A stretch of DNA of 64,000 nt, from NCBI GenBank assembly GCA_029379385.1, contig CM055611.1, positions 15,384,062-15,448,061 on the forward strand, read 5' to 3'. The position numbers were made by a program, and so were the translations under genes. The notes under the pieces were generated by a model that saw nothing but the letters and a program-made list of their open reading frames with translations, made no database searches and was not told the DNA's origin. The stretch is from Quillaja saponaria (taxonomy: Eukaryota > Streptophyta > Magnoliopsida > Fabales > Quillajaceae). This document shows positions 34,960-47,073 of the stretch, piece after piece. Each line of letters opens with the position of its first letter. The stretch's first letter is position 1.

Positions 34960-37900
34960 GTGATGCTATCATAATCAATATAAATATAGCCAATTTTTCA
35001 GTTAATTGAGTGTTAATTGACAATGGGAGTTCAGCATATATCATGTACCATAATTGTTTTGAGCAAATGGAAATAGCACCAAAAAGACTTTGACCCTTTT
35101 CTTAGAGCTCTAGTCGGTCTTAAGGGTAAGCAGATTCTAGTAGAGGGGACAATTGAGCTTCTAGTGATGTTAGAGGACAAGAATCATAAAAAGAATATGA
35201 TGATAATATTCTGTGTAGTTAAAGCCGGATCTGCCTAAAACGTCATCTTGGGAAGACTGTTTCCTAATTCAGCTAAGGCAATCTTTCATCTTGGCATGTT
35301 TGCCTAAAATTTTTGAGCCTGGAATGGCATATTTAGAGGAAACCAAAAAGTAGCATGCCTATGCTATGTTGGATGCATGAAGAACCAAAGTTCTAAGTTT
35401 TGATAATAAATGATTCGAGGGACCCTAGACTAAGAGAAGAAAGGCAGAACTAGAAATACGAAAACTCAGTTGGCAAGACAGAACCAGTTCCACTTTTTAA
35501 GGATGACAAACAAAAAATAGTTCTCCTCAGCATAGATATGAGCTCAGACACCTAGACTGAGCTCACATAAATCCTAGAAAATAACAGAGATGTGTTTTCA
35601 GTGGAGAGCAGCTACATGTCGAGCATTAGTTCTTTAGTAATAGGTCATAAATTAAGTACAAACCCATATGTGAAACTTGTATGACAAAAGAAATGACACC
35701 TTGCCCCAGAATACCAAAAGGCTATCGACGTGGAGGTAGACAAGTTGTTGGCTACTAGATTTATCAAGGAAGTTAATTACCCTAACGGGCTATCAAATGT
35801 GGTCATGGTTAAGAATTCAAATGGAAAGTAGCGGATGTGAGTTGATTTTATCAATCTAAAGAAAGCCTGCCCAAAAGGATAGTAATCTACTTCCCTGTAT
35901 CAATAGACTAGTTGATAGTGCCACGTGTAATGAACTTATGAGCTTTATGTAAAGAGGTACCTACTGTTACAAGGTAGACTAAAAGAAGACCTCGGGTTAT
36001 AACTTGATTAGTTGATAGTGCATACTCAATTTACAAGGTAGACTAGGAGAAAACTAGTTGACAAGTGCCACGGGTAATTGGTAGATTAGTTGACAGTGCA
36101 TACTCAAGTTATAACCAGATTCTCATGGTGGAGGAAGACCAGGATAAGACCTAGTTCATCACAAAGAAGGGGTACCTACTATTACGAGGTCATGCCTTTT
36201 GGTTTGAAGAATGTAGGGGCCACTTATAAATGTTTGGTAAACAAAGTATTCAAATCATAGATCGATAAAAACACGGAGGTATATGTTGATACTTGATAAC
36301 ATGCTGGTAAAAAGTAAAACAATCTAGGAACATGTCAAATATCCAGAAAAGGTCTTCTCAGTTTTACAAAAATATGAAATGAAACTCAACCTAACCAAAT
36401 GCACCTTTGGGGTCTCAGTAGATAAATTCCTAGGTTTTAAGTTCACAGCAAGAGGGATCAAGGCCAATCCAAAAAAAATTAGAGTAGTTTTAGACATGCA
36501 AAGCCCAAAAAAGGTAAAAGATGTACAATGATTAATAGGGCATGTGACAACCTTCGTGTGATTCATGTTAACATCAGTAGACCGCTATTTTTTATTCTTC
36601 AAAACACTCACCAGGGAATTCGAATGGACAAAGTAGTGTGAACAATCATTTGTAGAACTTAAAAAATATCTGACCACAGTCCCATTTCTACGGCGACCTA
36701 AGCTAGACAATACCTTAATCCTATATTTAAGAGTCTCTGCTGTCACAACCAGTTTAGTCCTGATAAGAGAAGAAAATAGTAGACAACAACCAGTCTATTA
36801 CATCAGCAAGCTGTTCAAAGAAGCTATTCCAACATAGAAAAAGTAGCGTTTTCTGTCCTTATTTCAGCTTAGAAGCTTTGAGCATATTTCTAGCCTTATA
36901 CTGTTGAAGTCTGAACCAACTAACCTCTGCGAAAAGCCCTTCATAAGCCTGACACTTCGGGACAAATGATTAGCAAGCTCTGTGAATTTGGCATCAGGTA
37001 TGTGCCTGAATGACAATCAAAGCACAAGCCTTAGTTGATTTCATAGTGGAATTCACAACTAAAGAAGAAAAAGGCACCTCATAACCCTAGCTGTTGACTG
37101 ATGCAATAGACATTTGAAAACTTTATGTGGATGATTCAGCCAGTAAGAATGACTCTGGTGCAGGGATGATTCTTGAAGGACTAGAAGGTTTCTTAATTCA
37201 ATGTTCATTATGTTTCCAGTTTAACGTCTCTAACAATGATGCTGAGTATAAGGCCCTAATCTCAGGGATGAAATTAGCACATGCGGTAAACATCTAGCAT
37301 ATGCAAATATTCAATGATTCAAAACTTATGGTTTTTCAAATAATAAGGGAGTATGACACCAAAGAACTCACCATGGAAAACTACCTTCAGAAAGTTCTAG
37401 AATTGTAGAAAAATTTTGCCAGCATATCCATCCTACTCATACCAAGATCAGAAAACACCAGAGCAGACACAGTATCCAAAATGCATGAAAAAGGCAGCTT
37501 TAGCATATTCGATGATGTCTTTATAGAAACAATAGATTACGCCAACTATGTCGAAGATCGAACAATCTACAATACAATGATAGATAATTGTTCGTTCACT
37601 TCTATATTTCAATATTTGGACACTAGAATACTTCCTGAGGATGTAAACCAGTTAAGAGTTATAAGGAGAAAGGTAGCTCGGTATTCTATCATAGACTGCT
37701 AATTATATCGAAAAGCTAATGTTCTTCCTTACTTAAAATACCTCAGCCAAGAGGAAGTAGATTATGTGCTTGCAGAAGTTCATCTGGAAACATGCGGATC
37801 ACATATAGGTTTAAAAGCCTTAGCCCACAAGATCTTGAGAGTAAGATATTATTGGCCCACGCTGCACTAAGATTCTCAGCATGGTTCAGAAGTGCGATAA

Positions 37901-38262
37901 CTATCAATGAGCAGCTCGAATACTGAAACAACCACTGACCTCTTTGATAAATTATTCTCCATCAGGGCCTTTTGCAATTTTTGGAATGGGCATTCTTGGG
38001 CAGTTCCTTATGACATGAACCGGAAAAGTACCAAAATTCATCATTATGATAATTGACTATTTCACAAAATGGATTGAAATAGGAGTACACAAAGCCATAA
38101 CTGCAAAGGTAGCTAAGAAATTCATTTGGTCTAATATTGTATGCGGATATGGAATCCCCTATTGTAAGCTTATTAAAGAATTTTGTAAAGAACTCAACAT
38201 TGAGATTATTTGTCTCCGTACAACAACATTATTTGTCTCAGGAGTAAAATACACATCATCCA
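34960..38262 (+). pseudogene. Pol remnant (protease, RT, RNase H, integrase) of the Tat-like element
   Basis: Protease: 'VLIDNGSSAYIMY' at about 35011 (the usual D-T/S-G is D-N-G). RT begins 'EVDKLLATRFIKEVNYPNGL' at about 35733. The palm YVDD is broken by a frameshift at about 36283 ('EVYVD' then 'NMLVKS'), and RT then runs on as 'LNLTKCTFGVSVDKFLGFKF'. RNase H: 'LYVDDSASKNDSGAGMILEG' at about 37121. Integrase follows from about 37740 ('LAEVHLETCGSHIG') to 'MIIDYFTKWIE' at 38046. Stops and frameshifts occur throughout. Between RT blocks, 35900-36120 holds repeats not usual in RT. The order RT-RNaseH-INT is that of Ty3/gypsy. Confidence 0.8.
35895..36120. repeat. Imperfect local repeats inserted within RT
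   Basis: The words 'agttgatagtgc', 'caaggtagacta' and 'gtgccacgtgtaat/gtgccacgggtaat' each occur two or three times in about 225 bp, interrupting the RT coding order after 'FINLKKACPK'. They look like a local slippage or rearrangement product. Confidence 0.5.
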
Positions 38263-38263
38263 C

Positions 38264-38473
38264 CTAGAACTCTTTTCCCTGATTTGGAGAAAAAAATGAA
38301 CACCCAAACTCAGCATTATTGTCAATATCGGATTCAAAATCCTCACTAAATTTGGAATTCACCTCCCTGTTATAATTTTCCACTCTAGAGGAATTTTCAT
38401 AATGCCTATAATTATGAACTACCTCCCAAGATGATTCAGAAGATGAAATTGTCGAAGATGAAGGCTTGTCCAA
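38264..38473 (-). other. Antisense open frame between pol and 3' LTR
   Basis: A 69-residue minus-strand frame, serine- and acid-rich ('MDKPSSSTISSSESSWEVV', 'FESDIDNNAEF'). Some Tat-lineage elements carry a conserved antisense ORF in this position (as described for Grande). The match is only by position and orientation; no homology is claimed. Confidence 0.35.
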
Positions 38474-38880
38474 ATAATCCTAAATTCCAAGATTCTCAAA
38501 ATCATATTCCCTAAAGCACATATCATATTAAATAAATAAATTGAATATAATATAGAGGTGTGGAACTCGTACCTATGAACAAAATATTTTTGTCGGAAGA
38601 AGATAAGTAAGAGAACCAAAGGCCCAGCTCAGACTCTTACTCTTTAAACTTGAATTTGGTAGAGCTCTACTATAAATTTTAACAGAAGTGAAGACCCAAG
38701 GTCCTCATACCCTCATCTTATAGGCATTGAAGTGCTGACCTCATAAGACGCACCTTATGAAAAGTTGCCACGCATTTCAAACCAACAAGACCTGACCTGG
38801 GAGCCATTTCTTGCCCAAGGGAGAAAAGAAAAAAAAAGGTTTAAGTCTGTAAGCACACGTATTGGTTTTTTGGGAATAAG

Positions 38881-39416
38881 TGTCAACATAGGAAAGAATC
38901 TGTCCAATGGAAAAATGCCACGTGGCATATTATGCTGCTCGTACATATCTAACAAAAAGTATGAATCGTCCTAAATAAATATGATTCTAAATGAATGTGG
39001 TGAACGTTGTGACCATTCACACTATAATCACCATAAATGAAAAAATCATAATGGCCTAAAATGAATAGATGTTCTATAGCTATATATAGGGATCCAAATT
39101 GAGCAGGTAGACACAAGAACTTTTTTTTTTTTTTTTTTACTAATTCCTTATATCATTGAGTGAGCTCTAACTTAAACTTTGAAGGATTTTCATGGACGAC
39201 CTCGACCTTTGACTTTTATTTATTTTTCAGGAGCATCAGCTCATCTCAACTCATAGGGCTCTTGTAGCTCACCTCATAGTTATTCCTAGCTCAACCTCAA
39301 AATACCTTCAGTTCACCTATATTTACTCTTGCTCAGTCAGGTGTGAGTTCTTCCTAAATCCTTCATTAAAACCCTAAAAATGATCCAGACACCTCAAGGT
39401 TTAACCGATCTTAGGA
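38881..39416 (+). repeat. 3' LTR of the Tat-like element
   Basis: Begins TGTCAACATAGGAAAG right after a T/G-rich tract and ends TTTAACC before the GATCT duplication. It has an 18-base T run at about 39121-39138 and the same TATA region as the 5' LTR (39080-39097). Confidence 0.85.
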
Positions 39417-39421
39417 TATTT

Positions 39422-39792
39422 ATAGGAAGCTACAATGGAGATTTGTTGTATGAATGGGAAATGTATGATGAGAAAGGTTATTCTTTTATAACCTTTAATG
39501 CTTATTTGAACAGATGACCGTGTATAGAATGAAAGCTGTTTGGAATAGATGCTCGAGTATGGAATGAAAGTTGTTTCAATTATTCCTTTCCATGGAGATT
39601 GATTCCATCAAAAGGTATAAAATGAGTGTATATAAGAACTGACTCAATATGAATTTGACAATCATTAATTGATCTGGACAATATGAGTTTAATGGATATG
39701 CACAAAGCAGAGAGAAGGGACAATCTGGAGAGAGAGAATGTGGCAGAGTGATTGCCGAAGGATGGGATAATAGTGAGGCTGATTTAATTTAC
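39422..39792. other. Host DNA between the Tat-like and Harbinger elements
   Basis: No gene is seen. A tandem near-duplicate 'gtatagaatgaaagctgttt' / 'gtatggaatgaaagttgttt' lies at about 39521-39575. Confidence 0.55.
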
Positions 39793-40699
39793 TTAGAAGG
39801 TGTTTGTTTCAAGTCATAAGAAATACTCTTGTAGCATATATTGCATAGGTAACGTAATTCCAGATAAATATTTCCCAAATAAAAACATTGTCTGTGTTTG
39901 GTAATGTCATTTTTTATCCAGGAGATAAAAATAGTTTCTAATTCCCATGTGTGGTTAAAAAAATATATTCCCTAAAAAAATAAACATTTTGACATAAATA
40001 TCACTAGATGAAATTAAATGATGCATACAATCATATATTAAATAATACTTAACGGATTAAATATCCTATACCTATATAAAATCAAATGTTTCATACAATT
40101 CTGTTAAGGAGAAAATATAAACTATAAATATATATAATTCTAGCGAATGTTTTTTTAAAAACAAGATAGTTTTCAAGGACTATAACCTATTACAAAGCTA
40201 TCTTAGAAATAACACAAGAATTCATCAAAAAGGTGTTCATACAATTTTTATAAACAATTATAACCTCAAAATTAGTGAACCAAAGTATTTTCAATTCGGA
40301 AACACCTTAGAATGTGAATATTTTTTGGATTTTAAATTGAGCAACTTCTGCAAGTCACAAGATAAACTAATTACCTCTTTCAGCATGAGAAGACATTATG
40401 TCCATTTAGAAATTTCAAAACTAACTTTAGCTTTTCAACAAGCTGTCACAATTTAATTCTTATTTCTAATTGAGAATTCAAACTTCAAATAAAAGAACTA
40501 GTTTTCAAACTAAGAACTAATTTTTCAAGTGCATATTAGATTTGTCTATTTCCCCCTGACAAAATATTTTTTATGCCAACTAATTATTCAAACAAAGAAC
40601 TAGTTTTTCAAGTGCACATTCTTATACTAAATCAATCCATATTAATAGAACCATATTTAGTATATGCTATTAATAGAAACTACAAATCTTATGCTACCA

Positions 40700-40860
40700 A
40701 TAGAAACACTTATCCAACATAGTTTGTCCAAACATATGCTATCACAAACTAGTTTGTCCAACCATATACAGCATATCAAAAAAACTACCACAAACTAGTT
40801 TGTCCAACCATAAATCATATGTTACTGATAGAAACACCTATCCAACATATCAGATACATC
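40700..40860. repeat. Short tandem repeats in the Harbinger 3' flank
   Basis: 'aaactagtttgtccaacca' recurs about three times, with 'catatgctat' and 'gatagaaacacctatccaac' variants between. AAACTAGTTT is itself palindromic. Confidence 0.65.
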
Positions 40861-41274
40861 ACATGTCCATAATATCATATGCAAATATGCTACAAATAGA
40901 AAATCACAAATCATACTACTGGTTATTTTTTAAACAGCATACCATTATAAAGTACTAGTTATTCATCAATATTTATATAACTACCTCTTTAAAGGACTAA
41001 ACCCCTATGTAGGCCAAAATATAAAATTAATATATTGTTCCTATCAGTTCGTACTACCTAATAAGAAGTTACCATAAATTTTCTAATAGTTTCTCACCAA
41101 ATGTCATTTAAAACTTCAAAAAATATAATAGTTTAAAGACACTTGAAGGTTAGCTTCATAATTTTATCATTTGCATCACTCAATCCCCAACAAACTCTTT
41201 AGGTACAATGCCTTCTGGTCATCTGGAAGAGAGAAGAAGAAGTTTTTTTTGTTCCTATCCAAGCTTAGGATCTC

Positions 41275-42249
41275 ACCTACTCTAATCCTCTAGGTTGGAG
41301 TGAAGCCTTCTACCTTGGAAATTGCTTCAAAAATATTCAACTTCTTCTCAGCTCCATCTGCCTCAATATCAAAATATTTAGCAATCTTGCAAATATTTGC
41401 AGTTGCCTCTTCATACTCATTTTCTAAGTTTCTCACAACATTGATCAAATTTGTCACTGAATTATCCTTACATCTAGCCTTTTTCTTGCCCCTATTTTGC
41501 TGCTACCTGCTAGTATTCACATTACTTGAGTTTTGGATACCCTCATTAATGTTCTTAGCTATCATAGGCTGAGAAATGTCAACATATTCATCCACCTTAA
41601 CACTATAGCATGCAGCCTCATCTACAGTAACAAAGTCATACCCTCCCATAACCTCTTCATTTTCTAGTGCCTCCTTTCTATCCATTGCCTCTACTGCATC
41701 TGTAGCACTCTCTACACCTCTCTTATTAGCTCTATCTTTACCAAACACCTTGCTTAGTCTATGATAAAAAGGGAAACACTTCCTTCTTAATCCCTTTGCA
41801 TTAGGGTGGCTCTGTCACAAATAAGCAAAAAAATCTAATGGTAAATTCACAGTTTCTAAGGTAACATAAGTAAACTACATAGAAACTTAAACTATATATA
41901 CCTTACACCATTCATTAAAGATGTCATGCTCCATTATCACACACATCTACTCTTCATTCCAACCAAACCTACTTGCATTAGGACCTAACATTTTAGCAAT
42001 AGCAAAGTATTGCTTCTTCAGCTACTTCATTCTAGAATCAATATGTGGATTAGCCTTAAGCTCAGTACCTGGAAGTTTCTTATACAGCCATTCTTTAAAT
42101 TAGCTTGCATACTTTGCCTTGAATGTCCTATTATCTAACTTCCACTCCCTGAATTAGATAAGTCTTCCAAGTACTAGCTTGGAATCCTCAACAAAAGTCG
42201 AATGATGTTTGGTTTTACTAGTCCCTTTCCTCTTTCTTTGTGCAGCCAT
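41275..42249 (-). pseudogene. Harbinger ORF1: Myb/SANT-like DNA-binding protein
   Basis: Start codon at 42249-42247 ('MAAQRKRKGTSKTKHH'). Exon 1 carries a degraded trihelix/Myb-like domain ('GRLI.FREWKLDNRTFKAKY', 'MLGPNASRFGWNEE') and ends at a GTATAT donor near 41909. Exon 2 starts after 'tgtgacag' near 41815 ('SHPNAKGLRRKCFPFYHRLS') and ends near 41275 ('EYEEATANICKIAKYFDIEA'). Tryptophan spacing and the GFGW-like motif are as in PIF/Harbinger partner proteins, which bring the transposase to the element ends and into the nucleus. At least four in-frame stops. Confidence 0.75.
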
Positions 42250-42259
42250 ATCTAAATAA

Positions 42260-42480
42260 TTACACATAATGTATTTAAACAAAGATTTAGTAAATAGTGC
42301 TGTAATAAACCACACAAACTAATATTCAAAGGTAAGTAAACAGTTACAAACCACACAAAGTAACAAAAACCTAGTAAATAATGATGCAACAAAGCACATA
42401 AACTAACATTTAATAAGCCATTTGTAAAGCTAATACATAAAGCATTCAATAAACCACACAATCCAATTTGTAATACAACC
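42260..42480. repeat. Imperfect tandem repeats between the Harbinger genes
   Basis: 'aaaccacacaaa(c/g)taa' and 'agtaaataatg(a/c)tg' alternate in a period of roughly 75-85 bp. No coding potential. Confidence 0.5.
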
Positions 42481-42654
42481 ATTCATTGAATATATAAAGC
42501 TAATTAATATAAAGCTTTTATTACATAAACCATTTGCAAGATTGCTAAATATTTATATTCGTTAAATAAACAACTAAAAACAAAAACATCCACATAAACT
42601 TAATATATATAAGTTATTTATTACATAAACCACAATAAAATTATTTATTGTTCA

Positions 42655-43815
42655 AATTAGGCCTCTTCTTGCTTTCTAATTATTGAACATATCATTTACC
42701 AAGTTTTCTCTCATTGCAGTATAAGCCTCACTTGCTTCCACATATCTGACCTTGTTTTCATCTTCCTTATCTTCCTCATTTAGATTTTCATCATCCTCTT
42801 CAACCTTTGCATCATAAACTGCTTCATAAGGATCCCAAGCATCTCTTTTCTAATCTGATTATGCAACAAGGTACATACTATTATAATCCTACACTGTATC
42901 TTGAAAGGATAATAGGATTTCCCTTTAAGTAACCCTCATCTACCCTTTAGCATTCCAAATGCCCTCTCAATGATATTCCTAGCTGAAGAGTGTTTCATAT
43001 TTAAGTACTTTTGTGCAGTGTTGGGTAAAACACCTGTCTCCCATTCTTTTAAATGGTACCTCGTACCTCTATAAAGTGTAAGGAAATCATCACAGTTCAT
43101 GTCCCAACTTCACAAAGATAAAAAATACCTAATAAAAAAAATTGCAGCATTGTTTTAGCTGGTTTTTATATATAAATAACTATAAACCTAGTAGTGTACT
43201 AACAACTGCACTATTTACCTTCTTTATCTTGAGGGATAATTAACTCATTCCTCCTAGAGATTAAATCTCTCAGTACTCTAGGGTTAGCAGTAGAACCCCC
43301 TAATCCAGCCAACAAATATATGAATGTACATATCAGCGCACAAACACCTAATACATTGGTTGAAATTTCATTCTTCCTAGACTTGAACCTAGGCTTATCT
43401 GTACTTAGCACATTCACTTTGATGTGGGTGCCATCAAGTGCACCGTGAAAATTCTAATAAGACCATACAAGAGATGAAATTAAAAAGAGACTTATTTTTA
43501 AGTTATTACTTCATCTATCATCCTTGCTATCCTCTTGAATGGGTCATGGTTGCTTGAAAAGAAGTCTATGACTTCTCAAAATAGAGTGTATGACCTTTAT
43601 CATAATTCTGCTTAAGGTCTTAGTTGATCTTAAGAGCTACCTCTTCATATTTCTAAATTTTTCATCATGAGTCAGTACATTGAGAGCAATTGCTATCATC
43701 TCTTCAATACCCATATTCCTAGTAGGCACTAGACCTCCAGGCCCCCTAAGAATTCAACATAAGTTCTTAAATGTTCTCCTATCCATCCTACAATTATCTA
43801 TGCAAGTTAAGTCAA
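42655..43815 (-). pseudogene. PIF/Harbinger DDE transposase
   Basis: Minus strand: N-terminal part at about 43790-43540 ('MDRRTFKNLC', 'MGIEEMIAIALNVLTHDEKF'); catalytic exon 43455-43211 with the first Asp in 'GALDGTHIKVNVLSTDKPRF', then 'ISTNVLGVCALICTFIYL' and 'NPRVLRDLISRRNELIIP'; final exon about 43110-42670 ('LYRGTRYHLKEW', 'KHSSARNIIERAFGMLKGR', 'IIIVCTLLHNQI'), ending 'RENLVNDMFNN'. This is the DDE_Tnp_4/HARBI1 order. The second Asp motif (W-GS-AD-R) reads 'GLGGSTANPRVL', so the catalytic Asp appears to be Asn. Stops interrupt the first and last exons. Introns have GT-AG-like borders. Confidence 0.85.
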
Positions 43816-43899
43816 TTAAAAATACAATCCTATAAAAATTTATATTCCAAATGATACTTTTTCTATAAGCATCCCACTTTCATTTTCTTTTTTTATTGT

Positions 43900-45960
43900 T
43901 AATAGAAATTTTAGAAACAATAAGATTATGCAGGCCAATAATAGTAAGGTCAGATTGTCTAATAAGTTAAGATGTAGCAACAAGCAAAGCAAAACCTTCT
44001 TATTCTTTGCCAAAGGTACCAAATCCATTATCTCACATTACAGGAAAAAAAAAAAAAACCATTTAGTTTATAAAATCTTTGCACAATCTATAATAAAAAG
44101 ACAAAGACATTGATAATGCACACAAGATAGGATGATGGCAATATATGGATACAATATAGTAGTATACATAGTAGTGACAGTAGAAAACTTGCACTTGTCT
44201 TAAAGATAAGTTGAGCTAACCATAAGATATAAACACAATCAATATGAACAAAATACATCAATCACAATGTAGCTTTTTGAGTGAATTAGTTTAATATCTT
44301 ACTTTGTTCTTTATATTTTCTTTTTATATTTCTTATTTATGTTTGTATTTCTGAATTATTCTAAAAGAAGAAAATCCACTAATTTTTTATTTTATCTTAA
44401 ATTTATTTCACTTATATACATAATTGTTTACATTTAAAAATAAAAATAAAAAATTAACTAACTCATAATAACACACTTCAAGCTACTTTTTATACCAAAA
44501 ACTATAATCAAATTTAAAATATATTTTCTAATAAATACCAAGTTTTACAAGCAACTCAGCAACTTCCTGCAATACTATATTGAATACCAAGTTTTACAAG
44601 TAACATAGCAACCTCCCTCTTATTTGCATTTGTCAACCCTTATTTCAGCAAGCATGTTGAATCCAATGCTCAGATTTTTAGAAAAACCAACAATGTGGTC
44701 TAGAGCAATTTAGGATTTTAGTTATGTATGCCCCAAAATTCAGAAATATAAGTATCCATAAATTTAATTAAAACCTCACAATTAGTATTTGGTTGACACA
44801 AAATCTAACCAAGATCATGTAATCTAGACAACTGCTAAACTATATTTGTCAAAAAAAGAAAAAGAACTATCTTATTACTTCAATTCCAATAACAACAAAG
44901 AAAGTAAAGATACCAAGAAAAAGTTAAATCCATACCTAAAAGTCAATCCAAACTCTTTCCTCTTTTCTCTTGTTTAATTTCGAGTGAAACTGCAATCTCC
45001 CAATCTTGATGAATTATTGACCATTAAGAAACCACTAGGTTCATTAATGGCATATTACAATAATCATTCAAAAAAAAAAAAAAGAAGTATAAATTTCCTC
45101 TCCCTTGTGGCATATTACAATAATAAGTCAAAAAAGAAAAAGAAAAAAAAACAGGTTGCAGAGAAACAAATCACAAGGGAGATGAAACCAATTACATGTA
45201 AAGAAATAGAGAGATATGAGAAGGGTTCAACTACAAACCTCCATCAACTTGAACTATTTTCCACCAACTTCATTTTTTTTTTCACAATTACTCCAACAAT
45301 GAAAACCTTAGGTTCCCAATTTAAGGAAACTTTATAATCCCAATTTCAGAAAACCCTAAAATCTCAATTTCATAAAACCTTAAAATCCTAATAACAGAAA
45401 ACCCTAACCCAAATACGTAGATTAAGTACCAGTTTCACATACATGAAAGGGAAGATTCAATAACTTACTTGATTAAAGCCCAAAACTGACAGTAAAGACG
45501 AATTCCTCGTTGCTTTGTGAACACCAATGGAAAATATCACTTTCAGGCTTCTTTGCAAATGGAAGAACGACCTTGAAGCACAAATGGAGGCCTTATCTAT
45601 TTTACTATTAGCTGGGTTTGGGACTGAGATGGAGAAGAATGTGAAGGTGAAGAATGGAAAAGGTGAAGAAGAATAATGAAAAAGCAGAGACTATCAGGAT
45701 TTCATTTGAATGATCTGCTACTGTAGCATTAAGGGTAAGCAAAATGGTCATCTTGCCTACCCTTTTCCTCTCATGTGAAAATAAAATATAGACACCTATC
45801 ATAAAGAGTATAACATTCCCATGTTCTTGGGAATAAACGGCCAAATTTATGTTTACAAAAAATATTTTCTTTTGGGTAAAAATTTGAACTCTTGAAATAA
45901 ACAACGACATAATATATTCTAGATCACGTTTTCCTGGGGTAAAAAAACCTAACTCAAAAC
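43900..45960. other. Harbinger upstream non-coding region
   Basis: No gene is recognised. 'ggcatattacaataat' with a following A-rich run is tandemly duplicated at about 45048-45135. The word 'aaaaccctaa' and similar recur at 45347-45412. Frames here are open by chance in A-rich sequence. Confidence 0.55.
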
Positions 45961-45973
45961 AAATGCCTCCTTA

Positions 45974-46790
45974 GGTTAAATTAATTTATGCTTATTAGAT
46001 TATGAGATGTCATTATTTATCAACATTGCATTATTTTATAGGCTCACTGCAGGAGCCAGGTGAATGAGTAATTTTAATTAAGTTTTTCTCTTAACAGCTA
46101 GTCCACACGTAAGTCACGCTGGAAAGACTCATTAACCCCACTAAATATGAACTTAAATTGCCATGTGCAGTAAAATAGATTAAGAAATTTTTTAACTGCA
46201 CGTGTATCCTTAGATCACTCATTCATTTGCATGCATGATTTAAAAATTTGATTATGTAGTCTTTTCAAGATCTTAAAAAATTAACGACATTTTTAAGAGA
46301 GTGAGAAGATTGTCGTCGAGCTTTACCTAAATGAAGATAATTGAGACTCGAGTATATCATGTGTGATTATTTATCTTATAATTTATAAATTGTGTTGATT
46401 ATATATATTAAGCTTTGTAGAATTAATTTTCATTTTATACATGATACTTAATTGAGATAGGCCGGCCACACTTTTTTTTTTTTTTTGCTTGAATAGGGCT
46501 ATACCTAATTATTATTTAATTAAGAGGTCCCATGTACGAAGAAAAATCCGCCGAACATGAATATATTACAAAATGACCCGATTTATTTAAAATGAAGTTT
46601 ATGTTTTAATAGATTCCATGGACACGCTAGATAGATGATTCCATGAGTGAGTAGGACCAACCTAAGAAACCAACTGGAACTAAAATCATTTGCTCAGTGT
46701 AATTAGTTATTCTAAAATAAAAAATAAAATAAAAACCCTATGTATAAGCACAGTCCATATAAAAAGTTTATCAAGGCATTCAAATGTTTA
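45974..46790. other. Host DNA right of the Harbinger insertion
   Basis: Contains a weak copy of the recurring word ('cacacgtaagtcacgctggaaagactcatt', about 46102-46131). No gene is seen. Confidence 0.55.
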
Positions 46791-46799
46791 TGAAGGCAG

Positions 46800-47073
46800 A
46801 GCCCCAATTTTGTAAATACCAACCAATCTTCTGGTTAGTCAGTAATTATCAACCAACTTCATCCATTAGCCCATAAATGTTCACCAACCAACTTTACTAA
46901 AAAGTTTTGATTGGTAATTATGGACTAACTGTCTAGTTGGTCATTAACAGTGGACTAAATTTTCTCTATCACCATTTACTGACAAATTGGTGGTCGGTAA
47001 GTTATTGCCAACCATTTTTTAGCTCACTATCGACCAACCAGGTTGGTCGATTATGGTCTGTTTTCTTTTAGTG
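46800..47073. mobile_element. One terminus of a second CACTA element
   Basis: The right tip, read as reverse complement from 47073, is CACTAAAAGAAAACAGACC, a CACTA-type end. The 270 bp inside it repeat 'gaccaacc', 'ttggtcg' and 'accaacca' in both orientations, as subterminal repeats do. No left tip is found within 1 kb, so this is a fragment or a strongly deleted copy. Its family differs from that at 11961. Confidence 0.6.

Larger units (their letters stand above)
32838..39416 (+). mobile_element. Full-length, decayed Ty3/gypsy element of Tat-like type
   Basis: Two LTRs (32838-33356 and 38881-39416) are flanked by identical GATCT duplications (32833-32837 and 39417-39421). After the 5' LTR, 'ttgacatagtctatgggaa' is a mutated form of the TTGGCGCC-type primer-binding site usual in Tat/Athila elements. 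Domains in order: gag with CCHC remnant, protease, RT, RNase H and integrase, all plus strand and full of stops and frameshifts. LTR divergence looks like roughly 15-20% by eye, so the insertion is old. Lineage is inferred from the PBS and from gag and RT wording. Confidence 0.85.
39796..45970 (-). mobile_element. Full-length PIF/Harbinger DNA transposon
   Basis: TTA target duplications lie at 39793-39795 and 45971-45973. The inverted ends are GAAGGTGTTTGTTTCAAGT on the left and, reverse complemented, GGAGGCATTTGTTTTGAGT on the right. Inside, on the minus strand, are the two genes of this superfamily: the DDE transposase (43815-42655) and the Myb/SANT-like partner protein (42249-41275). TTA duplication, tip type and gene pair together make the call firm. 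Both genes have stops. At 6175 bp it is in the normal size range. Long non-coding flanks at 39.8-41.2 and 43.9-45.97 kb include local repeats. Confidence 0.9.

Noticed and set aside
40700..40860. CRISPR-like array
   Set aside because: Few short irregular repeats inside a plant transposon; no constant spacer length and wrong kind of genome.
45608..45910. 100-residue minus-strand frame near the Harbinger end
   Set aside because: Hydrophobic low-complexity translation with no homology; lies in the element's upstream non-coding flank.
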